Assembly: GCF_002261215.1 (NCBI RefSeq)
Contig: NZ_NEVS01000004.1
Span: 2,480,001-2,544,000, forward strand
DNA length: 64,000 bases
Origin: Bordetella genomosp. 11
Lineage (GTDB): Bacteria; Pseudomonadota; Gammaproteobacteria; Burkholderiales; Burkholderiaceae_B
Direction of reading: 5' to 3'
Shown here in pieces: positions 33,619-42,436 of the stretch. The translations under genes were made by a program, and so were the position numbers. The notes below the pieces were generated by a model. It made no database searches. It was not told the origin of the DNA and saw nothing but the letters and a program-made list of their open reading frames with translations. How positions within the stretch are numbered: position 1 is the stretch's first letter; the number at the start of each line of letters is the position of its first letter.

Positions 33619-33822
33619 TTACTTGGCGGGCGTTGCCGGCGTGGCGGGAGTCGCCGACTTCTTCGCCTTCATGTGAGACTTGGCCTTGTGCTTGTGGGTG
33701 GTCGACTTCGCCGGCTTGGCGGTCGTACCGGCGTCGGCAGCGAAAACAGCCGGCGCGGCGGTCAGCCCCAGGCACAGAGTGGACGCGGACAAAAACGCAG
33801 CAATACGGGAGCGAGTGGTCAT
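33619..33822 (-). CDS. Small secreted Lys/Ala/Thr/His-rich protein, Asr-like
   Basis: A 67-residue protein with a classic Sec signal peptide (about residues 1-29, hydrophobic FLSASTLCLGLTAAPAVFA then AD). The mature peptide has only about 38 residues, rich in Lys, Ala, Thr, Pro and His, with KHKAKSHMKAKK and a tandem ATP-ATP-ATP tail. Composition and layout resemble the acid-shock protein Asr of enteric bacteria; this is inference from composition, not a proven homology. GGAG lies 8 bases before the ATG. It has its own terminator, so it is likely a strongly expressed single gene. Confidence 0.75.
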   Translation of the reverse strand: MTTRSRIAAFLSASTLCLGLTAAPAVFAADAGTTAKPAKSTTHKHKAKSHMKAKKSATPATPATPAK

Positions 33823-34062
33823 TTAAAAACTCCAGATTAAGCAAGGCCACGTGGCCTCATCCCACGAAAATACGGCGACGTGCCGTGTTTCCGTACTGCC
33901 TTGGAGCGGCCACGGTCACGAAGGTTTCATGCCCCGTAAAAAAATTTGCATGATCTGCGATTTGGAAATAGTTGAGCCGGATGCAGCCCACATTCCATTC
34001 AACTTTTTTTCAGCTTTGGCTGCCTGTTCTCAAGCGCCCTGCGGGCGGCAGGCGGCGCGGAA

Positions 34063-35433
34063 TCAGGCGTTCTTCAATCTATCCAGCGCGTTCTCGAGGC
34101 GATCGACCGCCCATACCTCCAGCCCTTCGATCGGCTGCCGCGGCGCGTTGGCCTTGGGTATCAAGGCCACGCTGAAACCCAGCTTGGCCGCCTCGCGCAG
34201 GCGTTCCTGCCCACGCGGCGCCGGCCGTATTTCGCCGGCCAGGCCCACCTCGCCGAAGGCGACCAGGCCGCGCGGCAGGGGACGATCGCGCAGGGACGAC
34301 ATAATGGACAGCAGCACGGGCAGATCGGCCGCCGGCTCGGTAATGCGCACACCGCCCACGGCGTTGACAAAGACGTCCTGGTCCGAGGTCACGACACCGG
34401 CATGCCGATGCAGCACCGCCAGCAGCATGGCCAGGCGGTTGCTTTCCAGGCCGACGGTCAGGCGGCGCGCGTTGGCGCCCTGCACGCCGTCGACCAGCGC
34501 CTGGATTTCCACCAGCAACGGCCGCGTGCCTTCCTGGGTCGCCATCACGCAGGAACCCGCGACCTGCCGATCATGCTGCGAGAGGAACAGGGCCGAGGGA
34601 TTGGCCACGCCGCGCAAGCCGCGGTCGGTCATGGCGAACACACCCAGTTCGTTGACGGCGCCGAAGCGGTTCTTGAAAGCGCGAACCAGGCGGAAGGACG
34701 AATGCGTATCCCCTTCGAAATACAGCACGGTGTCGACGATGTGTTCAAGCACGCGCGGTCCGGCCAGCGCGCCGTCCTTGGTGACGTGGCCGATCATGAC
34801 GATGGCGATGCCCGTCTGCTTGGCCAGCCGCGTCAGTTGCGCGGCGCATTCGCGTACCTGCGATACCGACCCCGGCGCGGCCGTCAGTTCGCCGCTGTAC
34901 AGCGTCTGGATGGAATCGATCACCGCCACGGCCGGCTTTTGCTCGGTCACGGCGGCCTGGATGGCTTCCAGGCGGATTTCGGCCAGCAGGTTGACGTTGC
35001 CGGTGCTCAAGCCCAGGCGGCGCGCGCGCAAGGCTACCTGCTCGGCGGATTCCTCGCCCGTCACGTACAGCACGCTGGTGCTTTCCGACAGCGACGCCAG
35101 CGCCTGCAGCAGCAGCGTGGACTTGCCGATGCCGGGGTCGCCGCCGATAAGCACGACGGCGCCGGCCACCAGGCCGCCACCGAGTACCCGATCGAATTCG
35201 TCCAGGCCGGTGGGCTGGCGCGGCACTTCGCGCGCCTCGATTTCGGCGAGGCTGCGCACCGGACTGGACGCGGCCAACGGGGCGTAGCGATGCGTGGCGG
35301 CCGCCGCGGGCGCGGCGGTCTCCAGGGTTTCTTCCAGGGTATTCCAGGCCGAGCAATGGGGGCATTTGCCCTGCCACTTCGGGCTGGTGCCGCCACATTC
35401 GGCGCAGACGTAGACGGTTCGGGATTTGGCCAT
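34063..35433 (-). CDS. radA: DNA repair protein RadA
   Basis: A 456-residue RadA with the N-terminal zinc finger (Cys10, 13, 24, 27), Walker A GDPGIGKST at 98-106, the RadA signature KNRFG at 254-258, and a Lon-like C-terminal domain with FGEVGLAGEIRPAP. It drives branch migration during recombination. The start MAKSRTVYVCAECGG is the family N-terminus. No ribosome site precedes it; TAAACT lies 6 bases before the ATG, so this may be another leaderless or near-leaderless mRNA. Confidence 0.96.
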   Translation of the reverse strand: MAKSRTVYVCAECGGTSPKWQGKCPHCSAWNTLEETLETAAPAAAATHRYAPLAASSPVRSLAEIEAREVPRQPTGLDEFDRVLGGGLVAGAVVLIGGDPGIGKSTLLLQALASLSESTSVLYVTGEESAEQVALRARRLGLSTGNVNLLAEIRLEAIQAAVTEQKPAVAVIDSIQTLYSGELTAAPGSVSQVRECAAQLTRLAKQTGIAIVMIGHVTKDGALAGPRVLEHIVDTVLYFEGDTHSSFRLVRAFKNRFGAVNELGVFAMTDRGLRGVANPSALFLSQHDRQVAGSCVMATQEGTRPLLVEIQALVDGVQGANARRLTVGLESNRLAMLLAVLHRHAGVVTSDQDVFVNAVGGVRITEPAADLPVLLSIMSSLRDRPLPRGLVAFGEVGLAGEIRPAPRGQERLREAAKLGFSVALIPKANAPRQPIEGLEVWAVDRLENALDRLKNA

Positions 35434-35482
35434 GCCGGCAGTTTACCGGCAAGGCAGGGCCACGCCCTGCCTCGGGTGGAGT

Positions 35483-36199
35483 CTAGCGCCCCGCGACGCT
35501 TCCGCCGCCGTCCACCGCCAGCACCTGGCCGGTGATATAGCCGGCGTCGTCGGACAGCAGGAAAGCGATGGCCGCGGCGACATCGGCCGGCGAGCCGATG
35601 CGCTTCATGGGGATGGAGGACAGGATGCGCTTTTCGGCGTCGCTGCCGACCGGCCGGCTGGCGCGGAACAGTTCGGTTTCGATCGGACCGGGCGATACGG
35701 CGTTCACGGTGATGCCGTATTCGGCCAGTTCCAGCGCCCATGTGCGGGTACAGCCCACCAGGGCGTTCTTGGCGGCGGAATAGCTGGTGCGTTCGTGTCC
35801 GCCGTGGATGGCGCGACTGACCACATTGACGATACGGCCGGCGCGCCGGACTTTCATCGATTCGACGAAGGCCTGGGCCACCTGCACGGCCACACGGACG
35901 TTGAGGTCCAGCACGTTGTACAGCGCGGCCAGTTCGATGGACCCGAGCGGCTGGGGCAATACCAGGCCGACGTTGTTGACGACCGCATCCACCGGAAACT
36001 TGTCGCGGATCTCGCGCAGCGTTTCCTCGGTCTTGCCGGCATCCGCCAGATCGCAGGCATAGAGATAGCCCGGAAAGTCCACATCGCCGGTGTTGCGCGC
36101 GATGCCGACCACGTGGCATCCCATGTCCGCCAGGCGACGTGTCAACGCCCAGCCTATTCCCTTGGTGGCACCCGTAACGAGCACGCATTTATCTTTCAT
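35483..36199 (-). CDS. Short-chain dehydrogenase/reductase with intact catalytic residues
   Basis: A 238-residue classical SDR. It has the nucleotide motif TGATKGIG at residues 9-16, NNVG in place of NNAG, the Ser-Tyr-Lys set in VVSRAIHGGHERTSYSAAK, and the SPGPIETELF segment. Its closest functional classes are FabG-like 3-oxoacyl reductases and sugar/alcohol dehydrogenases; the substrate is unknown. ATG 36199 follows GAGG. It ends 49 bases before radA in the same direction and may be read with it. It contrasts with the SDR at 18077, which lacks the catalytic pair. Confidence 0.88.
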   Translation of the reverse strand: MKDKCVLVTGATKGIGWALTRRLADMGCHVVGIARNTGDVDFPGYLYACDLADAGKTEETLREIRDKFPVDAVVNNVGLVLPQPLGSIELAALYNVLDLNVRVAVQVAQAFVESMKVRRAGRIVNVVSRAIHGGHERTSYSAAKNALVGCTRTWALELAEYGITVNAVSPGPIETELFRASRPVGSDAEKRILSSIPMKRIGSPADVAAAIAFLLSDDAGYITGQVLAVDGGGSVAGR

Positions 36200-36327
36200 G
36201 ATCTACCTCGACAACGTCCTGCTTACCGCAAAGCACCGAGTAGACCACCAACCCGGCCGCGCTGTCTTGCCCTTTTTCGTGACATGTTACTTGGGCATTT
36301 TGGGGCCGATAGGCCGGCGCGGCGGGC

Positions 36328-36351
36328 GCCGATCCGGGCGTCCGGATCGGC
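36328..36351 (-). terminator. Perfect 10-bp hairpin after the Bug/oxidase operon
   Basis: Arms GCCGATCCGG (36328-36337) and CCGGATCGGC (36342-36351) close a 4-base loop. The hairpin lies 60 bases after the stop of the Bug receptor and between it and the SDR gene. No U-tract follows, so it is a candidate only. Confidence 0.5.
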
Positions 36352-36411
36352 CCGCATCGTAGGCGCCATCTGGCGTCCCGGCCGGGGGCCGCGGACGCCG
36401 GCGCGGCGCGC

Positions 36412-37395
36412 TCAGTCCACCGACGCGTGCGACTGCTGGACGATCGTCCGCCAGCGGGCGATTTCGTCGGCCAGGAATTTCTTGAAGAACGCCGGCGATT
36501 CCGCCATCGGCGCCATTCCCAGGTCCTCGAACCGCTTGCGCAGCTCCGGCTGCTCCATGGCCTGGTTGACCGCCTTGTTCAGCTTGTCGACGATGGGCTG
36601 CGGCGTGCCGGCAGGCGCCACGATGGAATACCAGGTCGAGACGTTCATGTCGTTCATCCCCTGCTCGGCCATGGTCGGGATATTGGGCACCGCGGGAAAA
36701 CGCTTGGCGCTTGCAATGGCCAGCGCCTTGAGCTGCCCGCTTTCGATCAGTTGCTTGCTGCTGGGAATATTGATGAAGGTAAAGTCGGCCTCGCCGCCGA
36801 TGACGGCCGTCAAGGCCGGGGCGGAACCCTTGTAAGGAACGTGCGTGGCCTCGAAGCCCCCCTTCTGCTTGAAGAGTTCGCCTGCAAGATGCTGGGTACT
36901 GCCGCTGCCCGCCGACGAAAAATTCAGCTTGCCGGGATGCTTCTTGCCGTACGCGACCAGATCGGCGACGGAATTGACCGGCAGCTTGGGATTGACCAGC
37001 AGCAGGTTGGGCGCCTCCGCGAAAATGGCGACCGGCTCGAAATCCTTGACCGCGTCGTAGTCCAGCTTCTTGTACAAGGTAACGTTGACGGCGAGCGCGG
37101 TGGAAGACAGCGAGAGGGTATAGCCGTCCGGCGCCGACCTGGCCACATACGACGCCGCGATGTTCGTCCCCGCGCCCGGCCGGTTTTCCACCACGATGGA
37201 ACCGTGCAGGATGGACGCGAGTTCCTTGGCAAGCAGCCGCGCCGCGACGTCGTTGCCGCCGCCCGGCGCGTAGCCCACGACCAGTTTGATCGGATGATCC
37301 GGATATTTGTCCGCGGACGCGGACTGCGCGTGCGCGCTGCCCGCCAACAGCGACAAACCGAGCAAGGCCACCTTAAGGGAACCAGGGAACTTCAT
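36412..37395 (-). CDS. Bug-family periplasmic solute receptor (TctC-like), copy A
   Basis: A 327-residue tripartite tricarboxylate transporter-type receptor with a Sec signal peptide (VALLGLSLLAGSAHAQS). Family marks: YPDHPIKLVVGYAPGGGNDVAARLLA, VVENRPGAGTNIAASYVARSAPDGYTL, STQHLAGELF and VPYKGSAPALTAVIGGEADF. Start ATG 37395 follows AAAGGAG at 9 bases; Mets upstream are not supported. No TctA/TctB membrane genes are nearby. It is followed upstream by an alpha-hydroxy-acid oxidase gene 40 bases away, so its ligand may be a hydroxy acid. Confidence 0.92.
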   Translation of the reverse strand: MKFPGSLKVALLGLSLLAGSAHAQSASADKYPDHPIKLVVGYAPGGGNDVAARLLAKELASILHGSIVVENRPGAGTNIAASYVARSAPDGYTLSLSSTALAVNVTLYKKLDYDAVKDFEPVAIFAEAPNLLLVNPKLPVNSVADLVAYGKKHPGKLNFSSAGSGSTQHLAGELFKQKGGFEATHVPYKGSAPALTAVIGGEADFTFINIPSSKQLIESGQLKALAIASAKRFPAVPNIPTMAEQGMNDMNVSTWYSIVAPAGTPQPIVDKLNKAVNQAMEQPELRKRFEDLGMAPMAESPAFFKKFLADEIARWRTIVQQSHASVD

Positions 37396-37435
37396 ATGCA
37401 GCATCTCCTTTGTTGTATGTGTATATCCCATCGCT

Positions 37436-38665
37436 CTAATCGCGAGGAATCCGTGCATCCACGCCGGCGGCGCCGGCATCGATCATCACACCATCGGCGC
37501 GCGCGTGCGCCAGCTCCGCGATGGTGTTGTAGCCCATCATCCCGAGCGCGCGGGATACTTCGGCGCCGAGCAGCCGGGCCGCATGCGCGACGCCCGGTTC
37601 GCCCGCCACCACATTGGCGAAATTGAAGGGCCGGCCGACAAAGACGAAATCCGCCCCCAGGGCGAGCGCCTTGACGACATCCGTACCGCGGCGAAAGCCG
37701 CCATCGACCATGACGGGAACCCGCGGGCCGGATTGTTCCAGCGCCGCGATGATGGCGGGAAGCATGCGGACCGCCGACGGGCTGCCGTCGAGCTGGCGCC
37801 CGCCATGGTTGGACACGATCAGGCCGTCCGCGCCGCGGTCGCGCGCAATGCGGCAGTCTTCGGGATGCAGCAGTCCCTTGACGATCAGTTTGCCCGTCCA
37901 GGAAGCCCGGATCATGGAGAACCGCTCCCAGTCCATATGGTCCTTCGGGGCATGATCCCGGATGGCATTGGCCGAGATAATGGGCGCGCCCCGCGTGGCG
38001 AACGAGTTCTCGAAATGCGGCATGCCGGAGCGCAGCAATGTCCGCAGGAAAACCCGCGCCAGCCAGCGCGGATGGGAAAGGCCATCCCACGCCAGGGAAA
38101 GGCTGGGGCGCAAAGGCGTGGTAAATCCCGCGCGCACCTGGTTTTCCCGGCTTGCCCCGACAAAGGTATCGAAGGTCAGCACCAGATTGCGGTACCCGGC
38201 GGTCTTTATGCGCTGCAGCAGCGCGGTCGTGCGCTCCAGGTCCCCGGGCAGGTAGGCCTGGAACCAGGCGTCCGGATTGACGGCAATGACGTCTTCCATG
38301 CGGATCGTCGAAGTGCCGCTGACGATCATGGGAATATGGAAGGCCTTGGCCGCGCGCGCCAGCGCGATGTCACCCCGATAGGCGGCGAGCGCCGAAAGCC
38401 CCATGGGGCAGATACCGAAAGGCGCGGCCCACTGTTCGCCGAACAGCGCGGTGGCGATGGACCGCTTGGATACATCGCGCATGACCCGCGTGACCAGCAG
38501 GTACTCGTCGAACACCGCGCGGTTCTCTTTCAGCGTGCGCCTGTCCTCCGTGCCCCCGGCGACATATTCGTAGACCGCGCCAGGCAGGATGCGATGGGCC
38601 TGCCGCTGGAAGTCGTCGAGGGAAAGAATGCGTTGCAAAACCCTGGGGTTGATCTGCGATGCCAT
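37436..38665 (-). CDS. FMN-dependent alpha-hydroxy-acid oxidase/dehydrogenase
   Basis: A 409-residue TIM-barrel flavoenzyme of the lactate/glycolate/mandelate oxidase family, which oxidises 2-hydroxy acids to 2-keto acids. Visible residues: Lys263 in IVKGLLHPED, the active-site SNHGGRQLDG with base His287 and Arg290, GGFRRGTDVVKALALGAD for FMN phosphate, and AWFQAYLPGD. The loop at 165-180 (FDTFVGASRENQVRAGF) departs from the lactate dehydrogenase form, so lactate itself is not assured. It probably shares an mRNA with the Bug receptor and diverges from a LysR gene. Confidence 0.9.
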   Translation of the reverse strand: MASQINPRVLQRILSLDDFQRQAHRILPGAVYEYVAGGTEDRRTLKENRAVFDEYLLVTRVMRDVSKRSIATALFGEQWAAPFGICPMGLSALAAYRGDIALARAAKAFHIPMIVSGTSTIRMEDVIAVNPDAWFQAYLPGDLERTTALLQRIKTAGYRNLVLTFDTFVGASRENQVRAGFTTPLRPSLSLAWDGLSHPRWLARVFLRTLLRSGMPHFENSFATRGAPIISANAIRDHAPKDHMDWERFSMIRASWTGKLIVKGLLHPEDCRIARDRGADGLIVSNHGGRQLDGSPSAVRMLPAIIAALEQSGPRVPVMVDGGFRRGTDVVKALALGADFVFVGRPFNFANVVAGEPGVAHAARLLGAEVSRALGMMGYNTIAELAHARADGVMIDAGAAGVDARIPRD

Positions 38666-38965
38666 TTATTTATCGGGCTTGGCGCAATTGCATTGGCCGC
38701 GACCGCCCCGCAGGCCAAGCTGCTGGTGTCTCCGGACAGGCGTTGGCGCCGGTTCTTTTTTTCTGGGTTACGTTCGATTTGCCTAGTGTGACGGGTCCGC
38801 GCGCAAACCGCATTCGGTCCTGCCAAACGGCCGTTTGGCGCAAACGAAGGGCGCCGGCGCGAAAGCGGCGGAATCCACGGGTGCTATGCTTTCGCGGCCG
38901 GATCGCCGCATGGCCGCCTCGCCGCGCTGCACGGATGGCCATGGGCGTACGCCTTCCCCACAGTC
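38666..38965. promoter_or_regulatory. Divergent control region with a perfect 18-bp palindrome
   Basis: This 300-base gap separates the oxidase and LysR genes. It contains GCCAAACGGCCGTTTGGC at 38822-38839, a perfect palindrome of the T/A-flanked dyad kind bound by LysR proteins. Nearby GCGCAAAC occurs twice (38811 onward and 38839 onward). A TATGCT box near the LysR start is a weak -10. No coding sequence is evident. Confidence 0.55.
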
Positions 38966-39922
38966 ATGGAACTCAGACAGCTTCGATCCTTCGTCCGTGT
39001 CGTCGAACTCAGCAGCATGGGACGGGCAGCCCTTGAGCTTGGCATCGCCACGTCGACACTGAGCCAGCAAATCAGCCAACTCGAAAACGAGCTGGCCACC
39101 CGGCTGCTGCAGCGGCGTTCCACCGGCGTATTCCCCACGGAAGCAGGCCTGGACTTCTGGCACCAGGCGCAGGTAATTCTGCGGCAGGTCGACATCGCGG
39201 CGGCCGTGGCGAAACAGGGCAGGTTTTCCGGCCAGGTCAGCGTCGGCATGGCCACCACGACCGCGGCCGTCCTGGCGGTGCCGCTTCTGCAGGCGATGCG
39301 CGAACGCTATCCGACGGTCCGGGTCAGGATCATCGAGGCGCCCACCAGCCATCTGGCCGCCTTGCTGAACTCCCGGCAGCTGGACCTGGCGCTGCTGTTC
39401 GAGGCCAATGACCCCAGGCGCTGGAGCGTCACGCCCCTGCTCGACGAACGGCTGTTCGTGGTGGCGCGAACGGATTTGCCGGCCCTCCCTTCCACGCTGG
39501 CCTCCGCCAAAAGCGTAAGGGTCAGCCAGATAGGCGATCTGCCCCTGATCATGCCGGGAAACGGCCATGCCCTGCGCGACCTGCTTACCACCAGTTTTCA
39601 ATCGGTGAACCAGACGCCCAACGTGGTACTGGAAATCGAAGGGGCGCATAGCCTGATGCGGGCCGTCCGCGCGGGCCTGGGCGCGACCGTACAGCCGGGC
39701 GCCGTGCTGTCCATGCTGTCATCGGAAAGCGAAACCATGGGCGAGGACGCATTGCTGCGCGCCATACCGATCGAGGACACGTCGATGCGCCGCCCCTGCC
39801 TGCTGGCCAGCTTTTCGGACGACGAGTTATCCCCGGCGGGCCTGGCGACACGGGTGATACTGATCCAATTGGCTCGGCAGCTCGCCCAGGATGGCGTGTG
39901 GCGTGGCGCCATCACGCCGTAA
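38966..39922 (+). CDS. LysR-type transcriptional regulator, 318 residues
   Basis: A LysR regulator with the N-terminal winged HTH (MELRQLRSFVRVVELSSMGRAALELGIATSTLSQQISQLE) and a periplasmic-binding-like effector domain beginning about residue 90. It diverges from the alpha-hydroxy-acid oxidase/Bug pair and also precedes a Bug-led cluster in the same direction, so it could control either or both. The palindrome at 38822-38839 is its probable operator. The effector is unknown but is likely an organic acid related to the neighbouring pathway. Confidence 0.92.
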   Translation: MELRQLRSFVRVVELSSMGRAALELGIATSTLSQQISQLENELATRLLQRRSTGVFPTEAGLDFWHQAQVILRQVDIAAAVAKQGRFSGQVSVGMATTTAAVLAVPLLQAMRERYPTVRVRIIEAPTSHLAALLNSRQLDLALLFEANDPRRWSVTPLLDERLFVVARTDLPALPSTLASAKSVRVSQIGDLPLIMPGNGHALRDLLTTSFQSVNQTPNVVLEIEGAHSLMRAVRAGLGATVQPGAVLSMLSSESETMGEDALLRAIPIEDTSMRRPCLLASFSDDELSPAGLATRVILIQLARQLAQDGVWRGAITP

Positions 39923-39924
39923 GC

Positions 39925-39947
39925 GGCCCGATACACGGCCCGATACG
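39925..39947. repeat. Short tandem repeat after the LysR stop
   Basis: CGGCCCGATAC occurs twice with a 12-base period, starting 3 bases after the LysR stop. It is a minor feature. Possible roles are a regulator half-site pair for the following Bug operon or simply a small duplication. Confidence 0.45.
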
Positions 39948-40069
39948 CCGGTTTACCGCGGCGGCGTCCGCCTGCATACCTGATTTGCCTGCGCCGGCAT
40001 AGCTCGCGCGCGCGGCGCCCCATACCATGCACCCCACGGAGACAACATCAAAAAACGCGTGGAGGCAAC

Positions 40070-41050
40070 TTGCGAACGGCACTTGCGCTGCTGGCCGCGC
40101 TCGCGATGGCGGGCGCCTGGGCCCCTGCCACCCGGGCCGCGGACGGAGCGAACGCGTATCCCCAACATGCCATCACCCTGGTCAACCCCTACGCCGCCGG
40201 GGGGCCGGCCGATATCGTGGCGCGCAGCCTGGCGCGCGCGCTGGAAAAACGCCTGGGCCAGGCCGTGGTGGTGGAAAACAAAGCGGGAGGCGGCGCATCG
40301 ATCGGCACCGCTTTCGTGGCACGCGCAAAGGCGGACGGTTATACGCTGCTACTGGGCACATCCGCCGGCCACGTCGTCACGCCGCTGATGCAGAAAACCC
40401 CCTACGACGGTGTGCGGGACTTCGCCTTTTGTTCGGTGGTGGCCGTGCAGCCCATCATGCTGGCCGTGAACCCGCAGCGCGGCATCGGTACGCTGGCCGA
40501 ATTGATTGCCCGCGCGCGCGCCGAGCCCGGCAAGCTCAGCTACGGCTCGGCCGGCGTGGGTGGCGCCACCCACCTGGGCGCCGAACTGTTCCAGCAGGCG
40601 GCGCACATCAGGTTGAACCACATCCCCTATCCCGGCGCATCGCCCGCCATCAATGATGCCGTGGGCGGACAATTGGACATGGTCATGCTGAATCTATCGG
40701 CCAGCCTGCCATTCATCCGGCAAGGCCGCCTGGTCCCGCTGGCTTATGCCTCGGCCAGCAGGTCGCCCCTGTTGCCCGATGTCCCCACCCTGGACGAGGC
40801 CGGCGTACACGGGGCGCAATCGGCCACCTGGTACAGCCTGGCGGCCCCGGCGGGTACGCCGCCGGCCATCGTGCAGCGCCTGAGCGGCGCCGTGCGCGAG
40901 GTGAACGAGGACCCCGACTACCGCCGCGTGATGCAAGACCAGGCCATAGAGCTGATGGCACTTGCGCCCGACCAGGCGCAGGCCTATGTCGAAAAAGATC
41001 GCGCCGACATGCGGGCCTTGCTGGGCCGGCTGGGCCTGCTTGCGCAATGA
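40070..41050 (+). CDS. Bug-family periplasmic solute receptor, copy B
   Basis: A 326-residue Bug receptor starting at TTG 40070, which has GGAGG close upstream. The signal peptide runs to about residue 24 (ALLAALAMAGAWAPATRAAD). Family motifs are YPQHAITLVNPYAAGGPADIV, VVENKAGGGASIGTAFVARAKADGYTL and LNHIPYPGASPAINDAVGGQLD. There are no adjacent transporter membrane genes. It opens a plus-strand set with flavin-reductase-like, GST, CMD-like and amidohydrolase genes, suggesting it scavenges an aromatic or cyclic acid. Confidence 0.92.
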   Translation: MRTALALLAALAMAGAWAPATRAADGANAYPQHAITLVNPYAAGGPADIVARSLARALEKRLGQAVVVENKAGGGASIGTAFVARAKADGYTLLLGTSAGHVVTPLMQKTPYDGVRDFAFCSVVAVQPIMLAVNPQRGIGTLAELIARARAEPGKLSYGSAGVGGATHLGAELFQQAAHIRLNHIPYPGASPAINDAVGGQLDMVMLNLSASLPFIRQGRLVPLAYASASRSPLLPDVPTLDEAGVHGAQSATWYSLAAPAGTPPAIVQRLSGAVREVNEDPDYRRVMQDQAIELMALAPDQAQAYVEKDRADMRALLGRLGLLAQ

Positions 41051-41123
41051 CGCCCATGATCGCCGGCGATACACGTCACGCGCGCCGCATGCCCTGTTGC
41101 CGGCCGTGGGGGGCCACGCTGCC

Positions 41124-41768
41124 GTGAACTACGACTTCGGCGCATTAAGCCCAGCGGACGCCTTCAAGCTGCTGTCCAGCGTGGTCGTGCCGCGGCCCAT
41201 CGCGTGGGTCGTTACCCTATCGGCCGACGGCGCGCTGAATGCCGCCCCGTTTTCGTTCTTCAATCTGGTCAGCAGCGATCCGCCGATCGTGGCGCTCGGC
41301 ATCGGGCCGCGCGACGGGCAACTGAAGGACACGTCGCGCAATATCCTGGCCACCGGCGAGTTCGTGATCAACGTCGCCTCGGCGGAATTGGCCGAGCAGA
41401 TGAACCACACCAGCCTGGACTACATCGCCGACGTCAATGAGTTGACCCGGGCGGGACTGGGCACGGCACCGTCGCTGCGAGTCGCGCCGCCGCGCATCGC
41501 ACAGAGCCCGGCGGCATTGGAATGCCAGGTGTGGAAGACGCTGGAGGCCGCGCCCCAGCGCGTTATCGTATTGGCGCGCGTCGTGGCGATGTACCTGCGG
41601 GACGACGCGATCCTGAACCCCGAAAGATTCCATGTGGATACGCCGGGGTTGCAGTTGCTGGGACGCATGCATGGCGCGGGCTGGTACGCCCGCACCAGCG
41701 ATCTGTTCCAGATGCCGGCACCCGATGCCGCCGACGATCCCGCGGTGCGGCCGCCCCAGGGCCATTGA
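41124..41768 (+). CDS. Flavin-reductase-like FMN-binding protein
   Basis: A 214-residue split-barrel flavoprotein of the DIM6/NTAB flavin reductase-like family. It has VVVPRPIAWVVTLSADG, AAPFSFFNLVSSDPPIVALG (FMN-binding strand) and KDTSRNILATGEFVINV. Such proteins either supply reduced flavin to a monooxygenase or act as small FMN enzymes. No monooxygenase gene is adjacent. I use GTG 41124; the frame stays open upstream, but that part overlaps the preceding Bug gene and is not family-like. It follows the Bug gene by 73 bases. Confidence 0.82.
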   Translation: MNYDFGALSPADAFKLLSSVVVPRPIAWVVTLSADGALNAAPFSFFNLVSSDPPIVALGIGPRDGQLKDTSRNILATGEFVINVASAELAEQMNHTSLDYIADVNELTRAGLGTAPSLRVAPPRIAQSPAALECQVWKTLEAAPQRVIVLARVVAMYLRDDAILNPERFHVDTPGLQLLGRMHGAGWYARTSDLFQMPAPDAADDPAVRPPQGH

Positions 41769-41801
41769 CCGCCGCCGCAACCGGTTTTCCTGGAGACAAG
41801 A

Positions 41802-42419
41802 ATGAAATTGCATTGGTCGCCGCGTTCCCCCTTCGTCCGCAAGGTCATGATCGTGCTGTACGAGGCCGGCATCGAAGACCGGGTAAGCTGCGTGCGGACG
41901 CCGGTGGCGATGGACAAGCCCAACCTGGACCTGCTGCCCGACAACCCGCTCCTGAAGCTGCCCACCCTGGTACTGGACGATGGCAGCAGCATCTACGACT
42001 CGCGTGTCATCTGTGGCTACCTGAACGATCTGGCCGCCGCCGGCCTGCTGCCGGCCGAACCGCGCGCGCGGCTGACGGCGGAACGCCGCCAGGCGCTGGG
42101 CGACGGCCTGCTGGATGTGCTGCTGCTCTATCGCCAGGAACGCAACAAGCCCGCGGCGCGCCAGACGCCGGCCTGGCTGGACGCCTTCGCGCTGAAGCTA
42201 AAGGCGGTGCTGGCCGCGCTGGAAACCGAAGGACCCGCCCTGCGGGCCACGCCGTTCGACCTGGGCCTGATCGCGGTCGGCTGCGCCCTCTCGTATCTGG
42301 ACTACCGGTTCGCCGACCTGCCCTGGCGCGACGGCCATCCCGCCCTGGCGGCCTGGCACAAGGACTTCGCCACGCGTCCGTCGGTGGCGCGCAGCCTGCC
42401 CGACGACACGGCGGCCTGA
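41802..42419 (+). CDS. Glutathione S-transferase-like protein
   Basis: A 205-residue GST-fold protein. The N-terminal thioredoxin-like half starts MKLHWSPRSPFVRKVMIVLYEAG (Ser at the usual activating position) and contains LLKLPTLVLDDGSSIYDSRVICGYL, the glutathione-binding SR motif. The C-terminal half is helical, with FDLGLIAVGCALSYLDYRF. In catabolic clusters such enzymes open epoxides, isomerise ring-cleavage products or dehalogenate. Which of these applies is not readable. It lies between flavin-reductase and CMD-like genes at short spacing. Confidence 0.88.
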   Translation: MKLHWSPRSPFVRKVMIVLYEAGIEDRVSCVRTPVAMDKPNLDLLPDNPLLKLPTLVLDDGSSIYDSRVICGYLNDLAAAGLLPAEPRARLTAERRQALGDGLLDVLLLYRQERNKPAARQTPAWLDAFALKLKAVLAALETEGPALRATPFDLGLIAVGCALSYLDYRFADLPWRDGHPALAAWHKDFATRPSVARSLPDDTAA

Positions 42420-42436
42420 ATCGAAAAGGACGAGAC

